A stretch of 60,658 bases of DNA from Candidatus Neomarinimicrobiota bacterium (GCA_017656425.1 JACDNV010000002.1:247512-308169), one strand, 5' to 3'; numbered from the stretch's first letter, positions 43,783-54,273 are shown. Program-made: numbers and translations. The notes: generated from the sequence alone by a model not told the origin.

Positions 43783-45203
43783 TTAAGGATGGACAAAATA
43801 TTTTTAGATTGTTTAAAACGTCATTTGTTTATATAGCTGCAACGGTTATTTCACGATTTATTACTTTTGCCCTTCTTCCTGTTTTTACAAATTTTTTAAC
43901 AGCAGAAGAATTTGGTATTTTCTCTCTGATAATTGCTTTTATCAGCTTTGTGGCAGTTTTAGTACCAGTTGGTACTGATTCCGCATTATTGAACTACTAC
44001 ATAAAATTTCCTGAACAAAAAAAGTCATATTTTAGCGTTGCCTACTTCATGACTTTATTCAACCTGCTTTTATTCTCTTTATTGTTTTTTTTGTTGAGAA
44101 AATTTATTATGCGATTTGTTATTCCAGATGAAAATTTTTTTACAGTATTTTTAGTGTTACTACTGGTAGTAATAGAGGTTCTTAATATCTTTCCACGACT
44201 AATATTTAGGGCGGAGAATAAAGCCATCCTGTTTTTTCTCGTAAGTGTCATTCATTCAATATTCATGTTTACCCTTTGTTATTTATTTGTAGCAAAATCC
44301 AATATGGGGGTAAGAGGAATAATTCTTGGCTTTTTGCTATCTGATGTTACTGTATTCATTTTTACGTTACCCTCTATTTTTAAAAATATTCACTTTAGAA
44401 TTCCGATAGAAGTTGTAAAGAAGATAATTACGTTTTCTTTCCCATTTGCAGTTTCTGCGGTATTTGGAATGTTGCTCGAAGTATCTGATAGATTTATACT
44501 GAAATTTTTTTCAGATTTAAAGGCAGTAGGGTTATACAGTGCTGGATACAGAGTCGGGTCTTTAATGAATATTTTAGTTATAGGATTCAATCTAGCATGG
44601 TATCCGTATTTTTTAAATATTATTAATAAAGAAGATGCAAAAAGGAGACTATCCAATACAGTGACTATCGTAATTACCGTGTTTTTATATTTATGGTTTC
44701 TTATCTATTTATGGATAGCAGATTTTTTAAAAATAAGAGTATTTGGTGTTTATTTAATGGGTGGAGATTACTGGCCTGCTATATCTATTATCCCGATAAT
44801 TGCCCTTGGGTATATATTTCTTTTATTTTATAACCTTCAAATACCTGGTATCTTTCAGCTTGAAAAGACTAAATATGTACCCATAGCCTATGGAGTTGCC
44901 ACTACTATTAACATCATTCTGAATATAATATTGATTCCCATATTAGGTTACAGTGGAGCTGCTATATCAACGTGTATATCCTACTTTGTACTCAGTTTTG
45001 TTATATATATTGTTAATAATAAAATATATCCGATGCAGTATCAATGGAGTAAAATAACTTTAAATGTATTTTTTATAGGATTAATGATTTTGTTTGTATC
45101 TTTTTATAAATCTATAACCATAAAGGTCTTAATAACGGTATTCGTCTCTGTCCTGCACTGTTTCTATATTAGGAGGGTTTTATCTATAAAGAGACAAAAT
45201 TGA
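43779..45203 (+). CDS. Wzx-type polysaccharide flippase (second of two)
   Basis: 474 residues, polytopic, with the same opening pattern as its neighbour (VISRFITFALLPVFTNFLTAEEFG) and the same internal DRFILKFF-SDLKAVGLYSAGY segment (neighbour: NRYIIS-LDLKAVGIFSAGF). The pair look like an old tandem duplication with separate substrates. Its last 24 bases overlap the end of the convergent glycosyltransferase gene. Confidence 0.85.
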   Translation: MIKDGQNIFRLFKTSFVYIAATVISRFITFALLPVFTNFLTAEEFGIFSLIIAFISFVAVLVPVGTDSALLNYYIKFPEQKKSYFSVAYFMTLFNLLLFSLLFFLLRKFIMRFVIPDENFFTVFLVLLLVVIEVLNIFPRLIFRAENKAILFFLVSVIHSIFMFTLCYLFVAKSNMGVRGIILGFLLSDVTVFIFTLPSIFKNIHFRIPIEVVKKIITFSFPFAVSAVFGMLLEVSDRFILKFFSDLKAVGLYSAGYRVGSLMNILVIGFNLAWYPYFLNIINKEDAKRRLSNTVTIVITVFLYLWFLIYLWIADFLKIRVFGVYLMGGDYWPAISIIPIIALGYIFLLFYNLQIPGIFQLEKTKYVPIAYGVATTINIILNIILIPILGYSGAAISTCISYFVLSFVIYIVNNKIYPMQYQWSKITLNVFFIGLMILFVSFYKSITIKVLITVFVSVLHCFYIRRVLSIKRQN

Positions 45204-46334
45204 TCTAGCAAATATTTCGGAGTTAAAATTTTTGATGATGTAATTTCTTATTGTCTCTGGATTGTATTTATTGTAGTCATAGATAATTCTCAGCATTGCA
45301 TCAATAAGGTTTTTATAATTATTTATATCAACTAAAATACCATTGTTTTTGTTTATAAAATCTTCTGGTCCTCCACATTTAGTTGAAATTACTGGCAAGC
45401 CAAGAGCCATCGCTTCCACTATTGACATTCCGAAAGTTTCAACTCGACTGGTTTGTATATATGCGTGACATTTCTGCAATATTTTTATTATTTCTTCTTT
45501 GCTTAGATAGCCAGTCAATGTAATAAACTTTTTAACGTTTAATTTGTTAATCAAACGAAATATGTTATTTTTTTCAGGACCATCCCCAATTATTACCAGT
45601 CTTAAATTTTGTCTTTCTCTAACCAGTTCTTTAAAAGCTTTTATTAACCAATTAATCCTTTTTTCTGGTCTGAATAGTGAGACGGTGACAAACTTAAATT
45701 CAGATATGTCTTTTTTATGTACTATTTCAGCCGTTAGGAATGCCTCGTCAACGGGGTTTGGAATTACTGTTACTTTTTCTCTATCCTGATGAAATTTTTT
45801 CAAAATAGACTTTTTCATTGCGGAACTCGGTACTATAATCTTATCTACAAATTGATAGGTTTTTTTGATTAGGTTTTTTTGAAATTTAGAAAAGCCATTA
45901 TCGAGTAAAAATTCCTTTAAGTGTTCAGAGATGAATATAGGTACTTTGTTTTTTATACAGTAATCTACTACTGATGCGCCTGACCAGATTGAAGAGTAGG
46001 AAATGATAAAATCTGGTTTACCAAATTCTGTTAGAGCTTTTTTAAGCATCTTGATGATACTTGTTTTATTAGAGTAATAATACATTCTCTGGATTTTAGG
46101 TAATGGCGGGAATTTTTCTTCTCTAATGACATTAAGTCCATTTTCAACAAATAGTCCCTTTTTGAATTTTCTTAATTTTGAGATACTAAATTCCTTTGGT
46201 GAATATATAAGTGATGAAATTACCACCAAATTATCAACATAGTTTTTTAATATTTTAGCCTGTTGTTCAAAAAATGTACCCGAATGTGGATAAATTTCCG
46301 AAGGGTACCAGCTTGGGATTACAAAAAGGTTCAT
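45180..46334 (-). CDS. Glycosyltransferase family 4 (GT-B)
   Basis: A 384-residue retaining GT-B glycosyltransferase. The N-terminus reads MNLFVIPSWYPSE with HSGTFFEQQA, a common GT4 opening. The donor domain has VTVSLFRPEKRINWLI, LVIIGDGPEK and the E-x7-E motif in RVETFGMSIVEAMALGLPVI, then TKCGGPEDFI. The ATG at 46334 gives the typical start; an in-frame TTG at 46352 would add six residues. It lies opposite to its neighbours, converging on the second flippase (24-base overlap) and diverging from the next transferase across about 100 bp. Confidence 0.88.
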   Translation of the reverse strand: MNLFVIPSWYPSEIYPHSGTFFEQQAKILKNYVDNLVVISSLIYSPKEFSISKLRKFKKGLFVENGLNVIREEKFPPLPKIQRMYYYSNKTSIIKMLKKALTEFGKPDFIISYSSIWSGASVVDYCIKNKVPIFISEHLKEFLLDNGFSKFQKNLIKKTYQFVDKIIVPSSAMKKSILKKFHQDREKVTVIPNPVDEAFLTAEIVHKKDISEFKFVTVSLFRPEKRINWLIKAFKELVRERQNLRLVIIGDGPEKNNIFRLINKLNVKKFITLTGYLSKEEIIKILQKCHAYIQTSRVETFGMSIVEAMALGLPVISTKCGGPEDFINKNNGILVDINNYKNLIDAMLRIIYDYNKYNPETIRNYIIKNFNSEIFARSILSLYR

Positions 46335-46432
46335 TTTATAAAAAATTCTCAATTTAAATTAATTTCCGTCTAAATATAGTAAAATATATGTGGAAATACT
46401 ATATTAAGCAGGTATTATTGAATTAAGTAAAA

Positions 46433-47521
46433 ATGCTAAAAATTTTATACATATCGCCAGAAAATACAGTTGGAGTCTTATCTATATGGAAAAGAGCTCA
46501 TGAGGAAATGGGTAACTATTGTAGGTTTGTTACTTTTTATCACCACAAAGCCGATTATGAGGAAGATATATGTTTGAACTTACCGCTTATATCTACTTCT
46601 GAGTTTTTTATCAAATTCAGAGAAATTTTCAGTAAAGTTCTAGAAAAAAGGGACTACTGGGATGAGCTTGAAGGCTATCCTCCCTATTGGAATCCACCTC
46701 ACTGGAAGAGGGTATTGTTTGGCCTCAGAGATAAGATATGGGAACCAAAGGTGAAAAGGGCAATAAAAGAATACAGTCTTGAAGATTTTGATGTTTATCA
46801 TTTTGAATGGGGTATTGACTTTTTCCGTGATTGTAGATTTGCAAAAAGATTGGAGAGAATGGGTAAAAAAATTATCTGTCATTATCATGGTAAAGATATT
46901 CGCAATAGGGGAGTGATAAGGGAGCTTGATGATATTAGTGATTTGAATTTGACTAATGAACTTGATTTACTCTATAAACACCCAAAGATGAAATATCTAT
47001 TTTTACCATTTGATGTAAGATCTTTTAAAGTAAAAGATAAAATAGGTGACCCAATAACAATAGTTCATGCCCCCACGAATAGAAAAATTAAAGGGACTGA
47101 GTTTATATTAGAGGCTATTTCAAAACTTAAGAAAAAATATAGATTTAATTTTATTATTCTTGAAAATATGCCTTACCCTGAGGTATTAAAGATAAAAAAG
47201 AAAGCCGATCTGGTTATTGACCAAGTTACAGACCTTGCGTGGGGATACGGCATGAATTCAATTGAGGCTCTGTCTATGGGTATTGCCTGTGCCACATATT
47301 TAAATCCAACATATGAAGAATTTATCCCTGATCACCCGTTTATTAATATTTATAAGGATGAGCTTGAGAGTAAACTGGAAGAAATTCTCAAAAATCCAGA
47401 AATTTTAGCTGAAAAAGGCAGGCAGGGGCGTGCCTGGGTTGAAAAATACCATGATTATAGAAATGTGGTAAGAAAGTTATATGAGTACTATAAGACTGAC
47501 TTAAATATTAGGGGGATTTAA
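46433..47521 (+). CDS. GT-B glycosyltransferase (GT1/GT4-like)
   Basis: 362 residues beginning with ILYISPENTVGV and containing the GT-B C-terminal signature VIDQVTDLAWGYGMNSIEALSMGI, where the Glu pair of the E-x7-E type is partly replaced. It also has HYHGKDIR and IVHAPTNRKIKG. The acceptor and sugar are unknown. It begins the second + strand glycan block after the inverted GT4 gene, and a small unknown gene follows after one base. Confidence 0.8.
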   Translation: MLKILYISPENTVGVLSIWKRAHEEMGNYCRFVTFYHHKADYEEDICLNLPLISTSEFFIKFREIFSKVLEKRDYWDELEGYPPYWNPPHWKRVLFGLRDKIWEPKVKRAIKEYSLEDFDVYHFEWGIDFFRDCRFAKRLERMGKKIICHYHGKDIRNRGVIRELDDISDLNLTNELDLLYKHPKMKYLFLPFDVRSFKVKDKIGDPITIVHAPTNRKIKGTEFILEAISKLKKKYRFNFIILENMPYPEVLKIKKKADLVIDQVTDLAWGYGMNSIEALSMGIACATYLNPTYEEFIPDHPFINIYKDELESKLEEILKNPEILAEKGRQGRAWVEKYHDYRNVVRKLYEYYKTDLNIRGI

Positions 47522-47522
47522 G

Positions 47523-47903
47523 GTGAAAATTCTGTTCTTAATTGATAAGAAAGATTCTAATGGTTTTATAAAGTTTATTGAGTCCAGGATTTCCGCAGAC
47601 TATGAAAATAAAATTGTTATAATAACTGATGACAAAAATTGTATATATAAATTTTCTAAAATTCCAGCGATGGTAAGTATTTATCATGTCAGGAAGATTT
47701 TACCAAAATATCTATTTGAGTCTGACAAGGTAGTTTTATCGAATCCCAGTCTGGCTAAAAAGTTGAAAAAGTCTGTCCACAATTATCAGAAGATATGCGT
47801 TTTTTCTAAAAATGGTACGGGAAATGTAAGGAATTTTAATATAAAAATTCTCAAAAATTTCTCTGAGCTTGAGAAAGAATTATATAAAAATCATGATAGA
47901 TAG
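47523..47903 (+). CDS. Small unknown protein in the glycan block
   Basis: 126 residues, soluble, starting with a GTG. It opens with the Rossmann-like strand KILFLIDKKD and alternates strands and helices, so it could be a half GT-B fold or a sugar-binding accessory. No motif of a catalytic family is visible. Its final 11 bases overlap the start of the GT2 gene, and it is one base from the upstream transferase, so it is a genuine operon member. Confidence 0.6.
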   Translation: MKILFLIDKKDSNGFIKFIESRISADYENKIVIITDDKNCIYKFSKIPAMVSIYHVRKILPKYLFESDKVVLSNPSLAKKLKKSVHNYQKICVFSKNGTGNVRNFNIKILKNFSELEKELYKNHDR

Positions 47904-48834
47904 TAATAGGTATAGGTTTATCTCTATAATCGTTCCATGCTATAATTCGAAGAAAACAATTAAAGAATGTGTCAGTAGTATTGTCAGTCAGGATTATCCA
48001 GAAGATTCATTTGAAATATTGATCATAGATGATGGGTCAAATGATGGGACGAGAGATATTTTGAAGGAAATTGGCAGGGGGAAAAATATTAAATTATTTT
48101 TCCATGCAGAAAATAGGGGGCTTGCTGCTGCAAGAAATACCGGTATTGGAAATGCTAATGGTGAAATATTACTATTTGTCGATTCGGATATGATCCTTAG
48201 TGAAAGATTTTTGCAAAAGGTTAACAATTTATTTGCAAGGGATGATATAATAGGGGTTATCGGGAAAAGGATTTCGCATCATACTGTTAAAATGGATAAA
48301 TATCAAAGATATCGCAATGAATACAAGAGAATAAAAAATTGGTCTAAACCAATACCATTTTATTATTTTCTATTCAATCTTACTGCGGTTAGAAAAGAGG
48401 TGATTGAGGAAGTGGGTTATTTTAATGAGACGTATAAAATCTGGGGTGGCGAAGATAATGATCTGGCTTATAGAATTTATAAGAAATATCCTGCAGGTTT
48501 ATACTTCAATCCTGAACTGATTGGCTATCACAGGCACTATAAACCTCTGAAAAACGAGCTTGAAAATATATATAAATTTGCTATGATAAACCTACCCATG
48601 CTTGTAAGGGGAGGGGAAGAAATGGTTAAGGCTTATAAATTGGAGTATTCCACGGCATATACTGGTTCAAATTTCTTAAAAGCATGGGTCGGTAGATTTC
48701 TTATAACAGGGTTGGTAAAAAAAGCTGGAATTTTCTTTTATGAGATTTCTTTTTATCCCCTATCAAATATTTTTTTAAAGCTTTTATTTGCAAATTATCT
48801 ATTACGAGGTTTTTCTAAAAGTGCCAATAAGTGA
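47893..48834 (+). CDS. Glycosyltransferase family 2 (GT-A)
   Basis: 313 residues. The GT2 nucleotide-sugar domain is clear: ISIIVPCYNSKKTIKECVSSI, DDGSNDGT, GLAAARNTGI and the metal motif DSD in LLFVDSDMIL. The acceptor region has NLTAVRKEV and WGGEDNDLAYR (ED motif). A short hydrophobic C-terminal part may associate with the membrane. ATG at 47893 (an upstream in-frame TTG at 47869 lies inside the previous gene). It overlaps the DUF72 gene by 14 bases. Confidence 0.9.
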   Translation: MIDSNRYRFISIIVPCYNSKKTIKECVSSIVSQDYPEDSFEILIIDDGSNDGTRDILKEIGRGKNIKLFFHAENRGLAAARNTGIGNANGEILLFVDSDMILSERFLQKVNNLFARDDIIGVIGKRISHHTVKMDKYQRYRNEYKRIKNWSKPIPFYYFLFNLTAVRKEVIEEVGYFNETYKIWGGEDNDLAYRIYKKYPAGLYFNPELIGYHRHYKPLKNELENIYKFAMINLPMLVRGGEEMVKAYKLEYSTAYTGSNFLKAWVGRFLITGLVKKAGIFFYEISFYPLSNIFLKLLFANYLLRGFSKSANK

Positions 48835-49624
48835 GAAAATAGTAGTTGGTACTTCAGGTTATAGTTATTATGATTGGAAAGGTGTGTTTTATCCTGCTGA
48901 TATTAAGAGCAGTGAGATGCTGGCGTTTTATTGTACAAAATTTAATGGGTTGGAGATTAATTCATCTTTTTATAAACTTCATATATATAGATTTTATAAA
49001 AATCTTGATGAGAAGACACCTGATTATTTTCAGTTTATAGTAAAAATTTTTAGGGATATAACGCATAAAAGGAGAGAGATAGACGAGGCTCTCAGGAAAT
49101 CGAAGCAGGCAGTGGAACCTCTCATAGCTAAAGGTAAATTTGGGGGTTTTTTAGCCCAGTTTCCACCTTCATTCTCATTTAGTCAGATCAATTTAGACTA
49201 TATAAAAAATGTTAAAGAAGCACTTGTTGATTTGCCTCTATTTATTGAGTTTAGAAATCCATCCTGGTGCAGGGAAGAAACTTATATAAGTTTTCAGAAG
49301 AGTGATATTTCTTATGTGTGTGTTGACGGACCAAAACTACCTGAGCTTATGCCAAGACAGGATATAGTTACCACAAAGTTTGCTTATATGCGGTTTCACG
49401 GTAGGAATAAAGAGGCATGGATGAAACCGCCCATGGGTAAGAAATATAACTACAATTATAGCTATGAAGAGTTGATTGAGTGTAAGGATAAAATTAAGAA
49501 AATGCTGGATAAGTGTAATAAGATATTTATTTTCTTTAATAACGGAATTAATGGCTATGCTCCAAAAAATGCTTTACAATTAATGGAGATGCTGGGACTG
49601 AAAAGTGAGAGTTGCTGTAATTGA
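48821..49624 (+). CDS. DUF72-family protein
   Basis: 267 residues with the complete DUF72 TIM-barrel signature: VVGTSGYSYYDWKGVFYP near the start, EINSSFYKL, FQFIVKI, FLAQFPPSF, PLFIEFRNPSW, YMRFHGRN and a terminal FFNNGINGYAPKNAL. The function is unknown; the family is widespread and its conserved polar pocket suggests an enzyme. The GTG at 48821 fits the family start; an earlier in-frame TTG would extend into the GT2 gene. It overlaps the next gene by 20 bases. Confidence 0.88.
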   Translation: MPISEKIVVGTSGYSYYDWKGVFYPADIKSSEMLAFYCTKFNGLEINSSFYKLHIYRFYKNLDEKTPDYFQFIVKIFRDITHKRREIDEALRKSKQAVEPLIAKGKFGGFLAQFPPSFSFSQINLDYIKNVKEALVDLPLFIEFRNPSWCREETYISFQKSDISYVCVDGPKLPELMPRQDIVTTKFAYMRFHGRNKEAWMKPPMGKKYNYNYSYEELIECKDKIKKMLDKCNKIFIFFNNGINGYAPKNALQLMEMLGLKSESCCN

Positions 49625-50507
49625 TCTCGGAAGCAATTCAGTAATTCTTTCTATTGCCGAGAGAATCAATAATCATATCAAGGCATTATATGAAGAATCG
49701 ATTATTACAAGGATTGGGAGGAATATTGAAAAACATCGAAACCTTAATCCCGATTCTAGGAATAATACAATTGATGTTTTAAAAAAGTATAAAGAGATCG
49801 CCGATAACCTGGTTGTAGACATAATCATTTGTTTTGCTACCGATGCTTTAAGAGATGCAGAGGATTCGCAGGATTTCCTTGATGAAGTATATGAAAAAAC
49901 CGGGATTGAGATAAAAATTATTTCAGGAGAGGAAGAGGCAGAGCTGACATTTTACTCTGTTAAAATAGAATTTGGAGATATATGCAATAAATTCTTTTCT
50001 ATAGATGCAGGTGGAGGTAGTGTAGAGCTTGCTAATGGTACTGATAAAAATATAGAGTTTGCTAATAGTCTAAAGATAGGGGCAGTCAGGATTAAGAATA
50101 AATTCCGAATTCAGGATAATATAGATCATAATACATTTGTAGAAGTTAATAGATTTATTAAAAGCCAGTTACCAAAGATCATAATCGATGATGGTTATTT
50201 AACTGTTGCGACTGGCGGTACTATCACTACTCTTCAAGCAATAAATTTGGGGTTAGAAAAATTCGAACATGAGAAAGTACATAAGAGCAAGATAACATAT
50301 GAACAGATGCGGATTTTATTTGACTATTTAAACAGAATAACCTTTACAGAAAGACTGAATATACCGTGCCTGGATCCGGGTAGAGCGGATATTATTCACA
50401 TAGGAGCTTTAATATTTCTATCTATTATGGAAAAATATAATATTAAAAATATGTTTGTTTCAAATCGTGGAGTACGGTGGGGTTTTATATATAAATTGCT
50501 GGATTAA
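49605..50507 (+). CDS. Ppx/GppA family exopolyphosphatase-like protein
   Basis: A 300-residue member of the ASKHA superfamily. Motifs are AVIDLGSNSVIL (phosphate 1), CFATDALRDA, ISGEEEAELTF, SIDAGGGSVELANG (phosphate 2) and VATGGTITT. This is the short one-unit form lacking the C-terminal HD-like domain of E. coli Ppx. It would hydrolyse polyphosphate or pppGpp. GTG start overlapping the DUF72 gene. It converges with the rhomboid gene one base away. Confidence 0.9.
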   Translation: MRVAVIDLGSNSVILSIAERINNHIKALYEESIITRIGRNIEKHRNLNPDSRNNTIDVLKKYKEIADNLVVDIIICFATDALRDAEDSQDFLDEVYEKTGIEIKIISGEEEAELTFYSVKIEFGDICNKFFSIDAGGGSVELANGTDKNIEFANSLKIGAVRIKNKFRIQDNIDHNTFVEVNRFIKSQLPKIIIDDGYLTVATGGTITTLQAINLGLEKFEHEKVHKSKITYEQMRILFDYLNRITFTERLNIPCLDPGRADIIHIGALIFLSIMEKYNIKNMFVSNRGVRWGFIYKLLD

Positions 50508-50508
50508 T

Positions 50509-51375
50509 CTATTTTTTATCCTTTTTTGCAAAATACTCACTCGCTAGTAGTAGTAATTTCTTTTCTTCATCTGTAAGGCTATCATAGCCACTTTTGCTGA
50601 TTTTGTCAAGTATCCTGTCGACTTCCTCTCTTAAGGTTTCGTCTGTATCGTAGGCATCAAAATGTTTTGTGGATTTGTTTATAGGTCTGGCAAATTTTTT
50701 AACAAAACTTTTGAAATTTATATTTGGAGTGTATCTTTTTAATCTGAATATTATCCATTCTTTTTTCAAATAAATATAACCAATTATTAACCCTCCGAGA
50801 TGGGTAAGGTGACTTATATTGCTATAACCGGGACTTAAGGAAGATATAAATGTCATTATTCCGATAAATATGACAAAGTATTTCGCCTTGATTGGTATAA
50901 GGAAATAGAAGTAGATGTATCTATTTGGAAACATCATACCAAAGGCTAGTAGTATCCCATAAATAGCACCACTAGCACCTACAACCGGTACTGTAGAATT
51001 AATATTGAATAAAAAGGTAATTATCCCAGCTCCAATGCCTGTTATAAAATAATATTTGATGAATTCTCGCCTCCCCCAATAGTTCTCAATTTCAGTTCCG
51101 AACATCCAGAGGACAAACATATTCCAGAAAATATGCCAGAAGCCACCATGAACAAACATATAGGTAGCCAGTTGCCATATATAACCTCTTGATAATATAT
51201 AATGAGGAACAAGTCCAAAAAACCTGTGAAAGAAACTCTGAATTCCAAACAAAAGTCCAAAAAGGTAAACGGCAACATTTATAATTATTATTGTTCGTAT
51301 TGCTCCACCGCTAAAAAGTCTTGGCCTGAAATAACCGTAATCATAATTGCTCCAATACCCTCGATAATATCTCAT
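50509..51375 (-). CDS. Rhomboid-family intramembrane serine protease
   Basis: 288 residues with six membrane helices between about 24 and 205. The catalytic dyad is Ser135 in VGASGAIYG and His192 in ISHLTHLGG. WQLATYMFVHGGFWHIFWNM is the conserved L1/helix 2 region. A soluble C-terminal tail (about 210-288) with charged helices is added. Substrates are unknown. It overlaps recO by four bases (ATGA) and ends the leftward operon. Confidence 0.92.
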   Translation of the reverse strand: MRYYRGYWSNYDYGYFRPRLFSGGAIRTIIIINVAVYLFGLLFGIQSFFHRFFGLVPHYILSRGYIWQLATYMFVHGGFWHIFWNMFVLWMFGTEIENYWGRREFIKYYFITGIGAGIITFLFNINSTVPVVGASGAIYGILLAFGMMFPNRYIYFYFLIPIKAKYFVIFIGIMTFISSLSPGYSNISHLTHLGGLIIGYIYLKKEWIIFRLKRYTPNINFKSFVKKFARPINKSTKHFDAYDTDETLREEVDRILDKISKSGYDSLTDEEKKLLLLASEYFAKKDKK

Positions 51376-52142
51376 TTTGCTTCTCCAATTCTCTTACTTA
51401 TCATACTAAAAACTTTAAAACTTTTCAACTCCAATTTTATATCGATATTAAAAAATAACCATTTTAATAAAAACTCAATGGTTTTAATTTCATCAGATTT
51501 TGATTCGTACTTGGTTTCCTTGGTTACAGGATATTTAGACAAACTATTAATCAAATTTATCATTTTTTCACTAATCATTATAAAATCATCTACCATATAA
51601 CAGCATTCCTCGCAATAACATTCACCTGATTTGGTATCAAAATATGCTATTTTTAGTTTTTTCCCACAGTTTTTACATTTTATTATTTCAACTTTATATC
51701 CATGTAGTTGTGAGAATTCAATTAAAAATTTTATAAGGCACAACTCAGCATGTTCAGGATGTGTTTCCATACTTGAAAATGTATCGACGATTAGATTATA
51801 AACGGGTTCTGCATCATCTTCGGAGGTGGGAATTTTTTCAACAAGTTCTATAATTAAATAGGGAATGAATAGTTTTTCAAGATCGTCTATGTTTTTGAAA
51901 AAAGACCTTTTTAGCTCAGAAGATGATAGAGTTTGAATATCGCGTGTGCTTTTATAATAATAAATTACCTCAATTTGATTGAAGGTCTCGAGATTACCTC
52001 TAAAAGGGCTTTTTATCCTCCTTGCCCCTTTTGCTATTACTGTTGCTAAGCCATGTTTTTGGGTAAATAGTTTGACAATGCTACTTGACTCGTGATAGGG
52101 GTGAGTCCTTAAGACGATAGCCTCTGTTTTTAATATTGACAT
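51372..52142 (-). CDS. recO: DNA repair protein RecO
   Basis: 256 residues. The OB-fold N-terminus has KTEAIVLRTHPYHESSSIVKLFT, HGLATVIAKGAR and SPFRGNLE. A helical C-terminal domain follows with a zinc knuckle: CKNCG near 159, then CYCEEC near 175. RecO anneals single strands and loads RecA with RecR at gaps. It is 18 bases from proS in the same leftward operon. Confidence 0.9.
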   Translation of the reverse strand: MSILKTEAIVLRTHPYHESSSIVKLFTQKHGLATVIAKGARRIKSPFRGNLETFNQIEVIYYYKSTRDIQTLSSSELKRSFFKNIDDLEKLFIPYLIIELVEKIPTSEDDAEPVYNLIVDTFSSMETHPEHAELCLIKFLIEFSQLHGYKVEIIKCKNCGKKLKIAYFDTKSGECYCEECCYMVDDFIMISEKMINLINSLSKYPVTKETKYESKSDEIKTIEFLLKWLFFNIDIKLELKSFKVFSMISKRIGEAK

Positions 52143-52160
52143 AGATTACCTGAGTTGGAA

Positions 52161-53597
52161 CTAATAAGCACGAGCAAAGATGACTTGAGTTGAGGTTTCT
52201 TTCCCGGTGAAGATACATTTACCTTTGCCTGATTGATTAAATGGGACGCATCTTATCGTAGCTTTAGTCTCTTCCTGGATTCTTTTTTCATCTTCTGAAC
52301 TGCCAGCCCAGAAAGCTTTTGCAAATCCACCTTTTTCCATTATTTCCTTTAACTCTTCATAGGAGGTGATATTGTATGTATTTTCTTCCCTGAATTTTAG
52401 AGCATTATAAAATAGGTTTTTCTGAATTTGTATCAGTTTTTCTTTTACTATTTCGATGATATTATCTATTGATGCCTGTTCTTTACCAGCTTCATCGCGT
52501 CTTACAAGGACAACCGCGTTGTTTGTTACTTCTCTTGGTCCAACCTCAATTCTTAAAGGTACTCCTCGCATTTCCCATTCGTTGAATTTCCATCCCGGGG
52601 TAACCTGTTCGTTATTGTCAAAATAGTATCTTATGCCTGCTTCTTTTAGTCTGGATATAAGTTTTTCGTTTATAAAATCAATGACGGCTTGTTTGTCAGT
52701 GTCTTTTTTCCATATAGGGACGATGACAACCTGATATGGTGCAACTTCAGGAGGAATTACTAATCCCTTATCATCGCCATGCACCATAATAACAGCGCCT
52801 ATGAGTCTCGTACTTATCCCCCAGCTGGTAGCATATACATATTCTAGCTCGTTGTTTTCATTCAGAAATTTTACATCAAAAGCTTTTGCAAAATTTTGAC
52901 CCAGATTGTGAGAAGTGCCTGCCTGTAATGCTTTTTTATCACCGGTCATAGCCTCCACTGTGTAGGTATGTACTGCACCAGCAAACTTTTCATTTTCTGT
53001 TTTCTTACCAACTATTACGGGTATGGCAAGATAATCTTCGAGGAGTTTTCTATAGATTTCGATCATTCTTCGTGCTTCTTCTTCAGCTTCTTCGAAAGTG
53101 GCATGAGCTGTGTGTCCTTCTTGCCATAAAAATTCTGTTGTTCGAAGAAAAAGCCTTGTTCTCATTTCCCAGCGTACTACATTCGCCCATTGATTTATAA
53201 GCAGTGGCAGGTCTCTATAGGATTTTATCCATTTTTTGTACATTGCCCAGATAATAGTTTCGGAAGTAGGTCGTACGTAAAGAGGCTCTTCCAGCTCTTT
53301 GCCTCCACCGTGAGTAATTACAGCACATTCTGGTGCGAACCCTTCGACATGCTCAGCTTCTTTCTTCATAAAACTTTCCGGTATAAACATCGGAAAGTAG
53401 GCATTTACATGACCGGTCTCTTTGAACATTCTATCAGCAATCTTTTGTATATTCTCCCATATTGCGTATCCGTACGGTCTTATTACCATTGTTCCTTTGA
53501 CGGGACCGTAGTCTGCAAGCTCACAGCGTATTATTACGTCAGTATACCATTTAGAAAAGTCTTCGCTCTTCTTTGTTACAGCCCTTTCATTGCTCAT
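52161..53597 (-). CDS. proS: Prolyl-tRNA synthetase, archaeal/eukaryal-type short form
   Basis: A 478-residue class II aminoacyl-tRNA synthetase. It lacks the bacterial editing insertion (the common bacterial form is about 570 residues) and has the C-terminal extension ending in IFARAY, so it is the ProS type 3 found in archaea, eukaryotes and some bacteria. Landmarks are [12 protein letters not shown] (motif 1), RPTSETIIW and [24 protein letters not shown] (motif 2, conserved core RTTEFLWQE). Other landmarks are [14 protein letters not shown] and [10 protein letters not shown] (motif 3 region). It overlaps the phoU-like gene by 11 bases. Confidence 0.95.
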   Translation of the reverse strand: MSNERAVTKKSEDFSKWYTDVIIRCELADYGPVKGTMVIRPYGYAIWENIQKIADRMFKETGHVNAYFPMFIPESFMKKEAEHVEGFAPECAVITHGGGKELEEPLYVRPTSETIIWAMYKKWIKSYRDLPLLINQWANVVRWEMRTRLFLRTTEFLWQEGHTAHATFEEAEEEARRMIEIYRKLLEDYLAIPVIVGKKTENEKFAGAVHTYTVEAMTGDKKALQAGTSHNLGQNFAKAFDVKFLNENNELEYVYATSWGISTRLIGAVIMVHGDDKGLVIPPEVAPYQVVIVPIWKKDTDKQAVIDFINEKLISRLKEAGIRYYFDNNEQVTPGWKFNEWEMRGVPLRIEVGPREVTNNAVVLVRRDEAGKEQASIDNIIEIVKEKLIQIQKNLFYNALKFREENTYNITSYEELKEIMEKGGFAKAFWAGSSEDEKRIQEETKATIRCVPFNQSGKGKCIFTGKETSTQVIFARAY

Positions 53598-54270
53598 TTT
53601 GATTTTTCCCTTTTTCTATATATCCTATTCTGTGGAATGGATTTACTACACTGGTACAAATATTATGTAGGTGTGCTGCAATTCTTTTTAAGTAGCGCAA
53701 ATAAAGAGCCAAGGTAACAGCATCAGAAGGGGTAAACTCATTCGCATCTTCTATAAGTGAGTTTATTGTCCTATCGCAGTAACCTGATATTTTTTTATAA
53801 TCTATCATTACTAGTCTTGCGGTATCCCTATTTGACTTCGAAAATGCATCAATAGTCATATCGAAAAATTGGGTTACTTTAGATTCTTTATTTTTTAACT
53901 CTTTTTCGAAGGAACCAGCGTGGAGTTTCGTCTTATGGGCAAGTGCTAAGTCCATTATATTTTTTGTGTAATCTCCTATGCGTTCTATATCTATAACTAT
54001 GCTTACAAGTACAAGACCTGATGGGATTTCAATTTTGCCTGACATTACGAGATGTGTTAATACTTTCTTTCGTACGTCCCTCTGATATTTGTTTATCAGT
54101 TTGTCCTTATTGAATACATCTTCGGCATATTCTCCTGTGTCGCTTGTTCTGAGAGATTTTACAGCTTCTTCAAACATCTCTTTGTCTACTTTTAACATTT
54201 CCACAGACTCTTCAAAAGCCTGAGAAAACAAATCTTTTTTCTTCCATATTGATAATATTTCTTTAAACAT
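53587..54270 (-). CDS. PhoU-domain protein
   Basis: 227 residues, all helical, with two PhoU-like three-helix repeats. These contain E-x-x-x-D metal-site patterns: [14 protein letters not shown] in the first repeat and [15 protein letters not shown] in the second. PhoU proteins restrain phosphate transport and signalling. It is three bases downstream of the Na/Pi symporter in the same leftward operon, and that partner supports a role in controlling phosphate uptake. Confidence 0.87.
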   Translation of the reverse strand: MFKEILSIWKKKDLFSQAFEESVEMLKVDKEMFEEAVKSLRTSDTGEYAEDVFNKDKLINKYQRDVRKKVLTHLVMSGKIEIPSGLVLVSIVIDIERIGDYTKNIMDLALAHKTKLHAGSFEKELKNKESKVTQFFDMTIDAFSKSNRDTARLVMIDYKKISGYCDRTINSLIEDANEFTPSDAVTLALYLRYLKRIAAHLHNICTSVVNPFHRIGYIEKGKNQNEQ

Positions 54271-54273
54271 TGC

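Noticed and set aside
53190-53717. A 175-residue + strand frame
   Set aside because: Antisense shadow of proS and the phoU-like gene, both of which show full family motifs.
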